Assembly (NCBI GenBank): GCA_006226225.1
Contig: SBHI01000061.1
Location: 1-31,630, forward strand
Length of the DNA stretch: 31,630 bases
Direction: 5' to 3'
Source: Alphaproteobacteria bacterium
GTDB lineage: Bacteria > Pseudomonadota > Alphaproteobacteria > Micavibrionales > CSBR16-224
Positions 20,863 through 29,637 of the stretch are shown in pieces. The notes below the pieces were generated by a model that was given only the letters and a program-made list of their open reading frames with translations, was not told where the DNA came from and did not search any database. Made by a program: the position numbers and the translations under genes. Position 1 is the first letter of the stretch. Each line of letters opens with the position of its first letter.

Positions 20863-23487
20863 ATGAGGGATATGTCGTTTTATAATTTGCCCAAATCAAC
20901 ACGCCGTCTTTTAAGATTCAGCCAGTGCCGGCTGTTTGTGACCAGCCTTGTGATTGAAACATGGCCTGTATTGACGCTGCCGCTGTTTTATCTCGGGCTG
21001 GGGCTGCTCGATGTATTCTCATACATGCCGTGGTGGCTGCATGCCCTGACCCTGCTGGTCTTTATCTCCGCCATGCTGTTTTTCATCCGCCGGGCATTTT
21101 TGCGTCTGAAATGGCCGGATGTGCGGGATATCATGCGTAAGCTGGAAATATCATCCCATGTCGCACACCGTCCCTTGAACAACCTGACAGACCAACTTTT
21201 TCACGGAACGCGCAGTGACGACCAAAAACTGCTCTGGAAAAAACATCTGCTGCGGGCACGAGAACAATTGACGCAGATTCGCCTGCTGCAACCCGACCGC
21301 TCCCTGAAACAGCAAGATCCCTGGCGCCTCGGATTTCTGGCCATTCTCGTTTTTGCTGCAGGATTTTATTTTGCCGGAGACAGCCGTAACCTGCGCATAT
21401 CACAAGCTTTAACGCCGCCGCAAGAAATGGCAGAAATTGTCACACCGTCATGGAAACCGCCTTTGATGGAAATGACGGCATGGGTCACACCGCCTGCTTA
21501 TGCTGGCGGCGAAGCGCAATACCTGCACAGCGGCCCGCTGAAAAGCATCGGTGGTAAAATTACCTTGCCGCAAGACAGCACGCTGACCATGCATATTTCA
21601 AAAACCCGCCATTTTCCACCACGCGTTTATGTGGATGGGACTCGCAAAGACCTGATCTTCAATAATGAAGGCCATTACAGTATTGATATCGACTTTGCGG
21701 AGGCCCGAGATTTCGATGTCGTGATGAAACGCTTTTTTCTAAAACGGGCGCATTGGACGGTGACATCCGTTCCCGATCAAGCGCCGCAAATCAAACTGGA
21801 AGACAAAGCTGCCGAAGTTGAAACGCAGGAAATCGAATGGTCATACAGCGCTGTGGATGATTACGGCATCGCCAAGCTGGATATGTACATCACACCCGAT
21901 GCCTCCCTGCAAAGCAAGCTGGATAAAGCGCCGCTGACGCCGGAAGAAAAAAAGCAATATCACTTCCCGATTAGCGTGCCCCAGGATCCGCCCCTGCGCC
22001 ATATTGCGGAAACACGCACCACCGATATGACAGAATCGGTTTTTGCCGGGCAACCCGTTGTTCTCAGCATTCTCGGTGAAGACACGGGCGGACAAGTCGG
22101 ACAAAGCAACCCCTTTAAAACCGTTTTACCGATGCGTCAGTTCAAACACCCGGTCGCCAAAGCGCTGGTTGAAATCCGCCAGACACTGGCATGGTCGAAT
22201 AACGCCGCCGAACGACTGAATGCGTGGACGCAGCTGCGCGGTATTGCGACCGCCCCCGACCAATATCGTGATGATATCACGGTCTTTTTGTCGCTGACGG
22301 TTGCACATATGACGCTGGAGCGCCTTGTCGCCTCCCCCTATTCCCGCATGAACCAGAAGACGGAAGATCAATGGCTGAAGCGCCTGAAAAACGTGCGCGA
22401 GCTGCTGTGGAAAACCGCCCTGCATATCGAAGACGGAAGTTTGGCTGTCGCCGCGCGGGATTTGCGCAATGCGCTGGAACAGCTGGCGGAAAAAATGGAA
22501 AAAGGCGATATGACGGAAGAGGAATTCCAGAAACTGGCTGCCGAAATGCAGGAAACCATGGCGCGTTATATGCAGGCACTCGGTGAAGAGCTGCGGGAAA
22601 AGATGCAGAACGAACAAAACGGCAACCAGGAAAACCAGCAAATGTCGCAGGAGTTGATGGATCGTCTGGCGGAAAAAATGGATGTCGGCAGCATGTTCCA
22701 GCAATGGCAGCAGATGTCCGAAGGCGGCTCGAAAGAAAATATGCAGAAAATGATCGAGCAGATGCGCAAATTCATGGAACAGATGGATCCGGAAAAGCTG
22801 AAAAACGCCCAACCCTTTGATAACAAAGAATTTGAAAATATCGGCGATCTGCAAAAACTGATCGAAAAACAGCAAGAGCTGATCGAAAAAACACAGGAAG
22901 AAAAAGACCGCCAAGAGCAAAAACAGGATCAAAAGAAAGATCAGCAGCAGAATAAGCAAGGCAAGCAAGAGAAAAAAGAGCCGCAAAACAAGAAAGACGG
23001 CGACAAAAACAAGGAATTGGCAAAAAAACAAGGCGAAATCCGTAAAGAGCTTGGCGATATCAGCAAGAAAATGGATGAAAAGCTGGGCGAAGTTCCCGAA
23101 CCGATGGCCGAAGCAGACCAGTTTATGAAACAGGCCGGAGACGGTCTGGAAGAGCCGGATATCCCCACCGCCCTGAAAAGCGAGCAAGAGGCGCTGGAGG
23201 CCCTGCAAAAAGGCATGGATCAGGAATTGGAACGCCTTGCTGATCTGCTGGAAAATGTCATGATGATCGGCGGCGGCGGACAGCCGCAAGGCCCTCAAGA
23301 CGGTGAACGTGATCCGCTGGGGCGTCAGGACGGCGATAATATCGACACCTCCGACCTTGATCTGCCGGACGAAAAAGAGCGCACAAAAATTCAGGAAATC
23401 ATCCGCGAATTGCGCAGGCGCTCAAATGATTATCAGCGCCCCGATTTCGAAAAAGAATATTACGACCGCCTGCTTGAACGCTTTTAG
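20863..23487 (+). CDS. DUF4175 family membrane protein (TIGR02302-like)
   Basis: An 874-aa protein. Three hydrophobic segments at about 33-53, 59-76 and 155-171 anchor it. The middle part (about 190-440) is beta-rich and extracytoplasmic in style. Residues about 480-740 are helical and increasingly glutamine/lysine/glutamate-rich, with a Q/K/E tract near 666-716. A GGGGQPQG spacer and the RPDFEKEYYDRLLERF end follow, like the TIGR02302 family ending. Function is unknown; the family is mainly alphaproteobacterial and normally follows lysA. The start is uncertain: ATG 20863 has no ribosome site, and ATG 20872 has AGGG too close. Its stop overlaps that of the next gene by 4 nt. Confidence 0.9.
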   Translation: MRDMSFYNLPKSTRRLLRFSQCRLFVTSLVIETWPVLTLPLFYLGLGLLDVFSYMPWWLHALTLLVFISAMLFFIRRAFLRLKWPDVRDIMRKLEISSHVAHRPLNNLTDQLFHGTRSDDQKLLWKKHLLRAREQLTQIRLLQPDRSLKQQDPWRLGFLAILVFAAGFYFAGDSRNLRISQALTPPQEMAEIVTPSWKPPLMEMTAWVTPPAYAGGEAQYLHSGPLKSIGGKITLPQDSTLTMHISKTRHFPPRVYVDGTRKDLIFNNEGHYSIDIDFAEARDFDVVMKRFFLKRAHWTVTSVPDQAPQIKLEDKAAEVETQEIEWSYSAVDDYGIAKLDMYITPDASLQSKLDKAPLTPEEKKQYHFPISVPQDPPLRHIAETRTTDMTESVFAGQPVVLSILGEDTGGQVGQSNPFKTVLPMRQFKHPVAKALVEIRQTLAWSNNAAERLNAWTQLRGIATAPDQYRDDITVFLSLTVAHMTLERLVASPYSRMNQKTEDQWLKRLKNVRELLWKTALHIEDGSLAVAARDLRNALEQLAEKMEKGDMTEEEFQKLAAEMQETMARYMQALGEELREKMQNEQNGNQENQQMSQELMDRLAEKMDVGSMFQQWQQMSEGGSKENMQKMIEQMRKFMEQMDPEKLKNAQPFDNKEFENIGDLQKLIEKQQELIEKTQEEKDRQEQKQDQKKDQQQNKQGKQEKKEPQNKKDGDKNKELAKKQGEIRKELGDISKKMDEKLGEVPEPMAEADQFMKQAGDGLEEPDIPTALKSEQEALEALQKGMDQELERLADLLENVMMIGGGGQPQGPQDGERDPLGRQDGDNIDTSDLDLPDEKERTKIQEIIRELRRRSNDYQRPDFEKEYYDRLLERF

Positions 23488-25787
23488 CGTTTGTTACCGC
23501 GACCTTTGCCTTTTTTCGGCCCCTGTTTTTTCGGAGGCGTTTTCTTGGCACAGCTTTCGATCTTTTTCTGGAATGCCGCAATATCTTCCTTTAATTCCTC
23601 GGACATCGGCGGCGGTTTGATTCCACAACGTTTATCCATCATATCCGCCTGTTGCCATTGAATGATAGAAGACGGCAATTCAATCGCACCGGGCGGCGGT
23701 GTTAACGCGCCGGTCTTGCTGTCCGCATCAATACGGAATAATGTCCGCCCCTGATAGTCATCCAGACGCAAGCGCCCATATGTGATGCCAAGGCGCTGCT
23801 GCAAGTCATCCTGTGTCGGTTCTGCGGGAAAGCTGCGCATCTTTTTGGCGTTTTTACGGCCCTCATCCGTGCTTTCATCCGGTACACAGTCAAATTTCGT
23901 CACATCATAGATTTTGCCGTCATCATCCATGTGCGATCCACGGTGCTGCCTTTGCTGCAGCCAGTTTGCCGGCACTTCCTCGGAGAATTCGACATGATGG
24001 ATCTCGCCGGACATCGAAAAGCCATAGCTGCCGCTGCCGCCAACAGCTTTGATGAAATCCTTGCGCAGTTTCGAGACTTTGTTTTTTTCCTTCAAATAAT
24101 CCTGATAGATCTTGTCCGACTGTCCCGCAGGCAGGAAATAACGGCGCTCCGCATGATCATTATCAGGGCGTTTATAACTGTAATCATCCGGCAGCGGTAC
24201 GCCTTGCTGGCGCAGCATCATATGCGGTTCATACATATCTCCGCACATGCTGCGGAAATCATAATATTCCTTTTTCGACAAACATGCGCTGTCCGTCGGG
24301 CGGAAAACCTCGCCTTTGTAATCTGCGGGTGATTCAATCAGGAACTGGTTGCGCAGCGCATGCACGAAAGGCCATTCGCGGTAGGCACGCGGATAGGCAT
24401 CCTTCTCCTTACGCACACCGATAATCGGATCTTCTCCAAAAACATCCTCAAAGGACTTGTAATCGGGGTAAGACAGACGTGCGAACAGTTTTTTCTGCTC
24501 TTCCGGCGCATCATCACCCGGGCGGTACACACCGGGACGTGTTTTAACTTCCACCCAATCCTCCGGCGGTTCGACATTCTCCATACCCTGATAATGGGGA
24601 TGAAGCGGTGTCCAGTCACAGCGGATACCAACGATTTTCCCTTCGTCATATTCGGGATGGAACTGGCTTTTATAGGTCGAAAACTGATGCCCGCCGACAT
24701 TAAAACTGTCACTGACATCCGGCTCTCCAAACAAAATCAGTTCCAGCGCCTTCTGGTTTTTATACAGGTCTTTTTCCGCACGCAGAATTTCTTCCAACAC
24801 GGCTTTTGAACGGCCTTCCGCGCGGAAAACCGTTTCACAATAAAGCTCGTCAAGAGCCGGTGGCGGGTTCAACGGCGGGCGGATGCCGATCTGGCGATCA
24901 AAATCATCTGCCGCAACCCAGTAATATTCCGCGGCATTGACGCGTTTGACCGATTCGACGCGTGCCACAAGGCCCGCATCATAATCCGGATCACCGAAAA
25001 TGCTTTTCAGCGCGTCTTCCTGCTGCTGTGCATAGTCAATTTGCCCAAGATCGCGGTCACGATCGATCGGCAGCTGCACATAGTTTTTGACATTGCGGTA
25101 GACAAGATAGGACGCCGCCTTAAAGTCGGAGAATTGCGGCAAAGTCTTGCCGTCATCAGCAACCAGCATTTTGAACAGCGGGTCATGCTGCACAGCAGCC
25201 GTGCCGCCCTGTTCCACCTTTTTAAAGAATTTACGCAGTTTATTCGTCATATCAACAGGCGCCCTGTAATAGCGTGTCTCATTCCCACCCGAAAAAGCGG
25301 GAGAAACCGCAACATGCTGTGAGGTGCGCGCATCGTAATCCGACGGCATATGCGTGCCGAAACGCGGTTTCAGCCCCAATGCGTCATTCATCGGACGCGG
25401 ATCGGCCCAGCCGCCACCATGCGCCAGATAGGACTTCACATAGGCGGCCTCCTTAGCAGAGAGTTTTTCCGCATCCGGCGGCGGCGTATGGTCGCCGTTA
25501 TAATCAACGGGAACTTCCACCACATATTCTTTCACACCGCCGGTAAAGGGCAGCTCATAAACTTGCGGCGCCGCCAGATAAGGGCGCGGATGCGCGTTCT
25601 CGGCCAAATGAATCTGCACCGCCGTCGGTTTCAAAATCCCCAAAGTTTCCAGCCCCTCCAGCACCGTTGCGGTTGAAGCCGAAGGTTGCTGCATCAGGTT
25701 ATGCGGACGGATTTGCTCCACAGCCTCAAGGGAGCGGCCCTTGGCACGGTAATAAACGTAATTTTCTTGATCAGAGACCTTGACCAT
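23484..25787 (-). CDS. Large orphan protein with degenerate internal repeats, 767 aa
   Basis: I do not recognise this protein. It has no signal peptide or membrane segment and a basic lysine-rich tail (about 740-767). It appears internally duplicated: residues about 93-195 and 487-585 share order and words (PVDYNG/PADYKG, KLSAKEAAY/CLSKKEYYD, SDYD/DDYS, RYYRAPVD/RYFLPAGQ, KLRKFFKKV/KLRKDFIKAV). A shorter module of about 40 residues with a GI-K/R-PP core followed by EL recurs at about 285-315 and 709-732. It starts with ATG, with AAAGG 9 nt upstream. Divergent promoter spacer to the lipoprotein at 26015; convergent with DUF4175. Base use is not obviously foreign. Confidence 0.85.
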   Translation of the reverse strand: MVKVSDQENYVYYRAKGRSLEAVEQIRPHNLMQQPSASTATVLEGLETLGILKPTAVQIHLAENAHPRPYLAAPQVYELPFTGGVKEYVVEVPVDYNGDHTPPPDAEKLSAKEAAYVKSYLAHGGGWADPRPMNDALGLKPRFGTHMPSDYDARTSQHVAVSPAFSGGNETRYYRAPVDMTNKLRKFFKKVEQGGTAAVQHDPLFKMLVADDGKTLPQFSDFKAASYLVYRNVKNYVQLPIDRDRDLGQIDYAQQQEDALKSIFGDPDYDAGLVARVESVKRVNAAEYYWVAADDFDRQIGIRPPLNPPPALDELYCETVFRAEGRSKAVLEEILRAEKDLYKNQKALELILFGEPDVSDSFNVGGHQFSTYKSQFHPEYDEGKIVGIRCDWTPLHPHYQGMENVEPPEDWVEVKTRPGVYRPGDDAPEEQKKLFARLSYPDYKSFEDVFGEDPIIGVRKEKDAYPRAYREWPFVHALRNQFLIESPADYKGEVFRPTDSACLSKKEYYDFRSMCGDMYEPHMMLRQQGVPLPDDYSYKRPDNDHAERRYFLPAGQSDKIYQDYLKEKNKVSKLRKDFIKAVGGSGSYGFSMSGEIHHVEFSEEVPANWLQQRQHRGSHMDDDGKIYDVTKFDCVPDESTDEGRKNAKKMRSFPAEPTQDDLQQRLGITYGRLRLDDYQGRTLFRIDADSKTGALTPPPGAIELPSSIIQWQQADMMDKRCGIKPPPMSEELKEDIAAFQKKIESCAKKTPPKKQGPKKGKGRGNKR

Positions 25788-26014
25788 TTGCCTGTACCTT
25801 TCATGGGTATCTAGAATCTAAATATGAATATAATACATAATAACAATACGTAAGAAAGTCAAGCGATCTACAAGCAGGATTTGCCTTTAGTATAATTGTT
25901 TTTTAAGAGTTATTGCATCTTTCCGCTTGTTCTAGCATGATGAAATATATAGTATGTGGAATCGTTAAGGGTTTGACAAACAATTCAGATAATTGAACGA
26001 CTTAGGACATTAAC
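25788..26014. other. AT-rich divergent spacer, no gene
   Basis: This 227-nt region separates two divergently transcribed genes. It is AT-rich, with TATAAT at 25891-25896 on the plus strand and a TTGACA at 25973-25978 that lacks a properly spaced -10. I see no open frame or RNA structure in it. Confidence 0.5.
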
Positions 26015-27361
26015 ATGACAAAACGCGTTTCTTTTCTGGCCGTCCCGGCTTTGATGGCATGCCTGCTGACAGCTGGCTGCGCAACCGATGGCTGGAGCTC
26101 ATCACAGGCTGAGCCTGCCTCTGACAAAACAGCACAGATGGCACAAGCCGCTGATTCCACGCGGCCTTCATTGGTTGTAAAAGACCGAAATTCAACGGTT
26201 CTGTACCGTCCCGGTTCCCGCGACAGCTATACGGACGGTGAAATGCCTGCCGTCGCACCGGCTCCTGTCGAAACAGAAGTTGCCGCTTATAAAGGCATGT
26301 CTCCGGAACCCGATATGGCCGGATACCGCGCAAAACCCGTTTCCAAACCCGCCCAGGAAGAGCCGGTTATCACGGACAGCTGGGAACCCATGTCCCATAA
26401 CACGATCGAAAAACTTCCTATTCAAACCCCGCGCATTGACACGCTGGTCGGACGCAAGGTTCAGGAAATGTATCAGGAACTGCAGGCTCTGCAGGATGAA
26501 ATCAACAAACACGACTCGCATCTGACAAATCTGCAGATGACAGGCGACAGCATTGCCGGTTCCTATTACGGTATGACGGGCGAGCTGAGCGCGCGCCTGC
26601 AATCCGGCACCACTTCCGGCAACCCGGAAATGCTGGAAATGTGGAACAGTGCAGGTGAACAACTGGACAGGCTTTCCGCCCAGTCCAAAGATTTGACGCG
26701 CCTGTCGAATGATATCGCCAATACGGCATCCCGCGGCGCATTCCTGCATGATTCGACACGTGCAACTTTCGGCCTGTCCGGTGCGGTGGAAGATGACCAC
26801 ACGAACCTGACGGCACTGGAAGACATGGTCAATCAGGATATCGTACGTATCAACCGCATGATGAATGTCGTCAATGACGAGATCAACCGCCGCAACGCCT
26901 ATCTGCGAACCGAACGCCTGAACATGCAAACCCTGTCCGTTGCCATCGCCAATGGCGAACTTTACGGCCAAAGCATGTCCAGCCGCCTGTTCTCCCGCGT
27001 TGCAGATACGCCGGATGAACGCGATCCCGCAGCCAGCTTCAGCGCTGCGCCCGTTCCGGCAAAACGTCCTTTGGTCATCATCCGCTTTGACCGCCCGAAT
27101 GTCCAGTATCAGCAGCCGCTCTACACGGCTCTGAGTCAGGCCATGGAAAAATATCCGGGCGCACAATTCGATGTTGTCGCCGTTTCTCCGGCATCGCGCA
27201 ACCCTGCAGAGCAGGCTTTGGCCTCCTCTGATGCCCGCCGCAACAGCGAAGATGTTCTCAGAACCATGACACAAATGGGCGTTCCAACAAACCGCATCAG
27301 CATGGGATCGGAAACCCGTTCCGGCATCGGTGCGACAGAGGTACATCTGTATATCCGCTAA
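26015..27361 (+). CDS. Large lipoprotein with coiled-coil middle and OmpA-like C-terminus
   Basis: A 448-aa protein. It has a lipoprotein signal with LTAGC (cysteine at 22), a polar linker (to about 135) containing GMSPEP, a long helical region with many E/Q/L/N heptads (about 145-310), and a C-terminal alpha/beta domain (about 350-448). The last domain has RFDRPNVQYQQPLY, then a helix with ASSDARRNSEDVL and a TNRISMGSETRSG segment, which resembles an OmpA-like fold; the key glycan-binding residues are not all evident. AGGA lies 8-9 nt before the ATG. Likely an envelope structural protein. It shares design and a motif with the lipoprotein at 1-1013. Confidence 0.82.
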   Translation: MTKRVSFLAVPALMACLLTAGCATDGWSSSQAEPASDKTAQMAQAADSTRPSLVVKDRNSTVLYRPGSRDSYTDGEMPAVAPAPVETEVAAYKGMSPEPDMAGYRAKPVSKPAQEEPVITDSWEPMSHNTIEKLPIQTPRIDTLVGRKVQEMYQELQALQDEINKHDSHLTNLQMTGDSIAGSYYGMTGELSARLQSGTTSGNPEMLEMWNSAGEQLDRLSAQSKDLTRLSNDIANTASRGAFLHDSTRATFGLSGAVEDDHTNLTALEDMVNQDIVRINRMMNVVNDEINRRNAYLRTERLNMQTLSVAIANGELYGQSMSSRLFSRVADTPDERDPAASFSAAPVPAKRPLVIIRFDRPNVQYQQPLYTALSQAMEKYPGAQFDVVAVSPASRNPAEQALASSDARRNSEDVLRTMTQMGVPTNRISMGSETRSGIGATEVHLYIR

Positions 27362-27381
27362 GACAGACGGATACGGAATAT

Positions 27382-27410
27382 AAAAGCGGCGCCCAATGGA
27401 CGCCGCTTTT
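27382..27410. terminator. Bidirectional terminator between the lipoprotein gene and fliE
   Basis: A 10-bp perfect stem (AAAAGCGGCG with CGCCGCTTTT) and 9-nt loop, with four T on each strand. It is positioned between two convergent stops, 20 nt from each. Confidence 0.85.
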
Positions 27411-27432
27411 GCGTTGTGCTTATAAATGTCCG

Positions 27433-27750
27433 TTAAATCGGAGAGCGCATCACTTCCTCATAGGCGCGGATAACGCGATCACGCACGGCCAGAACTGTTG
27501 ACAGGGACATTTCCGCCTCTGTCACTGCCTGCAATACATCTGTGATATTCGCTTTACCCGCAACGGCGGCGGCAGACACACGTTCACTATTGCGTTGCGT
27601 CTCGACCGTGCTTTGAATTGTGTTTTTCAGAATGTCACCAAAACTGGGCCCCTGCTGTCCGGCGGTTTTTCCGCTTTCCGGCATCTCCATGCCTTGCTTG
27701 ATCCGCGCAATTGCATCCGTATAGGCTTGCGCGCCTTTGATATCAGCCAT
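27433..27750 (-). CDS. fliE: Flagellar hook-basal body protein FliE
   Basis: A 105-aa FliE of usual length. Its C-terminal half has the family pattern: GPSFGDILKNTIQSTVETQ, then VLQAVTEAEMSLSTVLAVRDRVIRAYEEVMR. FliE links the MS ring to the rod and is needed for rod assembly and export. It is last in the flgB-flgC-fliE operon, 50 nt after flgC, with GGGAG about 12 nt before the ATG, and is followed by a terminator. FliF, which often follows fliE, is not here. Confidence 0.96.
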   Translation of the reverse strand: MADIKGAQAYTDAIARIKQGMEMPESGKTAGQQGPSFGDILKNTIQSTVETQRNSERVSAAAVAGKANITDVLQAVTEAEMSLSTVLAVRDRVIRAYEEVMRSPI

Positions 27751-27800
27751 TGTGTCTACTATCTCCCTGTTGATCGTCTATTGGTTATTCTTATCCGTTT

Positions 27801-28211
27801 TTACGCGCGCAGCAGATCAATCGTCCGCACCAGCATGCTGCGCGTCATATCAATAATCCCCAGATTCGCCTCGTAGCTTCGCTGCGCCTCACGCATATCC
27901 ATCATCTCAATCAGCGGATTCACATTCGGATAACTGACATAGCCGCTTTTATCCGCCGCAGGATGCTGCGGGTCATATTTCAATTTGAATTCCGACTTGT
28001 CTTTGACAACTTTGTCCACCGTTACGAAATTTACGCCGGTATTACGCTGCAAAACATTCTTGAATGTTACGATTTGGCGCTGATACGGGTCTTCCCCCGG
28101 CTTACTGCCTGTTGTTTCGGAATTGGCCAGATTCTGCGAAATCACCCGCATACGGATGCCTTGCGCGCGCATGCCTTTCGCGGCAACTTCCATAGCGTTT
28201 AATAAATCCAT
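27801..28211 (-). CDS. flgC: Flagellar basal-body rod protein FlgC
   Basis: A 136-aa FlgC. The rod/hook N-terminal signature appears as MEVAAKGMRAQGIRMRVISQNLANSET (about 6-33), and the C-terminal helix as MDMREAQRSYEANLGIIDMTRSML. FlgC forms part of the proximal rod with FlgB and FlgF. An ideal ribosome site (GGAGG, 7 nt) precedes the ATG. It follows flgB by 28 nt. Confidence 0.97.
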   Translation of the reverse strand: MDLLNAMEVAAKGMRAQGIRMRVISQNLANSETTGSKPGEDPYQRQIVTFKNVLQRNTGVNFVTVDKVVKDKSEFKLKYDPQHPAADKSGYVSYPNVNPLIEMMDMREAQRSYEANLGIIDMTRSMLVRTIDLLRA

Positions 28212-28239
28212 TTGACGGCCTCCTTTTTCCTAAAGCCCG

Positions 28240-28680
28240 TTACTGACCGCTGCCGCGTATCGCAGTGCGCAGCAGATTGACGTTTTTCTGATACAGGCTG
28301 GTAATCATCCGGTGATCCACCGCCAGTTCATTCGCTTTTAAAAGCTGTTCTTCCAAAATTACGCCATTCCCCGCAGGAGATGTTTCATAGACTTCCCGCT
28401 GCGCGACATGGCGCTTATCCGCACTGCCATCCGCATTGCCGCCCTGATGCCCGCTTTGTGTTGTTTTCAATGTCAGACGATAGCTTCCTCCTGTGCCGCC
28501 AAAGGGAATACGGCTGCTGCTTCCCTGCAACAGATCGCGAAAATCAGGTTCTTTCAAATCACGCGGTACATAATTGGGGGTATCGGCATTGGCAATGTTT
28601 TCGGCCAAGACCTTTTGACGTTCGGTCTGCCAATCCATCTTTTTATACATCGCCTGAAACAGCGCGAGGTCACTGGACAT
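28240..28680 (-). CDS. flgB: Flagellar basal-body rod protein FlgB
   Basis: A 146-aa FlgB with the signature QTERQKVLAENIANADTPNYVPRDL near 20-44 and a C-terminal helix (HRMITSLYQKNVNLLRTAIRG). It is the proximal rod protein that contacts FliE. I prefer ATG at 28680 to the in-frame GTG at 28692, because AAGGTGG lies 8 nt before the ATG and overlaps the longer option. The mid-region (about 70-100) is polar and longer than in E. coli. First gene of the flgB-flgC-fliE run. Confidence 0.95.
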   Translation of the reverse strand: MSSDLALFQAMYKKMDWQTERQKVLAENIANADTPNYVPRDLKEPDFRDLLQGSSSRIPFGGTGGSYRLTLKTTQSGHQGGNADGSADKRHVAQREVYETSPAGNGVILEEQLLKANELAVDHRMITSLYQKNVNLLRTAIRGSGQ

Positions 28681-28855
28681 TTCAAAACCCACCTTGTCTG
28701 TTCATCTTTAAATACATGTCACCAAAACAACCCGTCTTCATTGCAAAGACCGGCAACACAATAGACAACGAGAGTAGATTCCCGAGAAAAGAACCTACAA
28801 CCCCAGTATCTCACAACTGCATTAAGAAGTCATTAACTTATCGCTGAAAACCGCC

Positions 28856-29617
28856 CTATTCCTTGACGGCCAGCAGCTTGATACCCGGTTTGAAGCTGAT
28901 TTGGAAGCGACGGACTTTCAAGCCGTGACGCGCCAACAGCGTTGCAATCCCTTTACGGGTAAAATATGTCAGATGCTCCGGCGGCACGACCTGCCCCCAT
29001 GTGGAGAAATTCTTCGGCACAAGGAAATGTCCGCCATCGGGCATCGTCATATAGGCGACGCCGCCTTTTGACAGCAGTGTTGAGATGGAACGGACAAAGC
29101 TTTCCGGATCCGGCACATGCTCGATCACTTCGCTGGTATAGACCATATCGAACTTCACGCCCGTTTCCGCCATGTCCTCGACGGACATTTGCTGAAATCC
29201 GCCTGCTTCGGGAAACTCTTTACTGGCAATCTCAACGGCGGCACCGTCAATATCAATACCCATCGCATCCAGCCCCAAGGACGATGCCGAAGCAACCGTA
29301 TAACCGACATTGCAACCGACATCCAGAAAACGTTTTCCGGGCGGCGACAATTGCAGCATTTTCTGCACACGTTTGCGCGTACGGCGCAGCTTGCTTTCTT
29401 TCTTGCTGAGATAGCTGTCATTCGCCTTATAATCCTGATAATACTCGTTCAGCTCTTTCATCGTCGGCCAAGGCGATACAACAACCGTACCACAGGATGT
29501 GCAGCGCATCAGATCAAAGCGATCTTTCTCACCCACTTTCTGAAGATCTTCGGATAAGCATGCGCGGCAAAAAATATTTTCCTGCGCTTCATTCTGTATT
29601 TTCGGCTCTGTATTCAT
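28856..29617 (-). CDS. SAM-dependent methyltransferase with N-terminal zinc knuckle
   Basis: A 253-aa protein. Residues 17-42 hold two CxxC pairs (C17/C20 and C39/C42), a likely zinc knuckle. Residues about 93-230 form a class I methyltransferase: motif I FLDVGCNVGY at 97-106, an acidic IDIDGAAVEIA strand at the end of motif II, and TSEVIEHVPDPESF. This type (Methyltransf_23) often modifies sugars or quinones, including surface glycans; the substrate here is unknown. AAAGGA is 8 nt before the ATG. It is 20 nt downstream of the phosphodiesterase gene and likely cotranscribed with it and pnp. Confidence 0.9.
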   Translation of the reverse strand: MNTEPKIQNEAQENIFCRACLSEDLQKVGEKDRFDLMRCTSCGTVVVSPWPTMKELNEYYQDYKANDSYLSKKESKLRRTRKRVQKMLQLSPPGKRFLDVGCNVGYTVASASSLGLDAMGIDIDGAAVEIASKEFPEAGGFQQMSVEDMAETGVKFDMVYTSEVIEHVPDPESFVRSISTLLSKGGVAYMTMPDGGHFLVPKNFSTWGQVVPPEHLTYFTRKGIATLLARHGLKVRRFQISFKPGIKLLAVKE

Positions 29618-29637
29618 TTAACAATTCCTTTTTTTTA

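Noticed and set aside
22126..23298. 390-aa minus-strand open frame rich in leucine and phenylalanine
   Set aside because: It is the antisense shadow of the glutamine/lysine/glutamate-rich part of the DUF4175 gene; the hydrophobicity is a complement effect, and no ribosome site supports it.
25973..25978. Consensus TTGACA before the lipoprotein gene at 26015
   Set aside because: No -10 element lies 16-18 nt downstream.
26192..27346. 384-aa minus-strand open frame
   Set aside because: Antisense of the lipoprotein gene at 26015-27361, which has a signal peptide, ribosome site and sensible domains.
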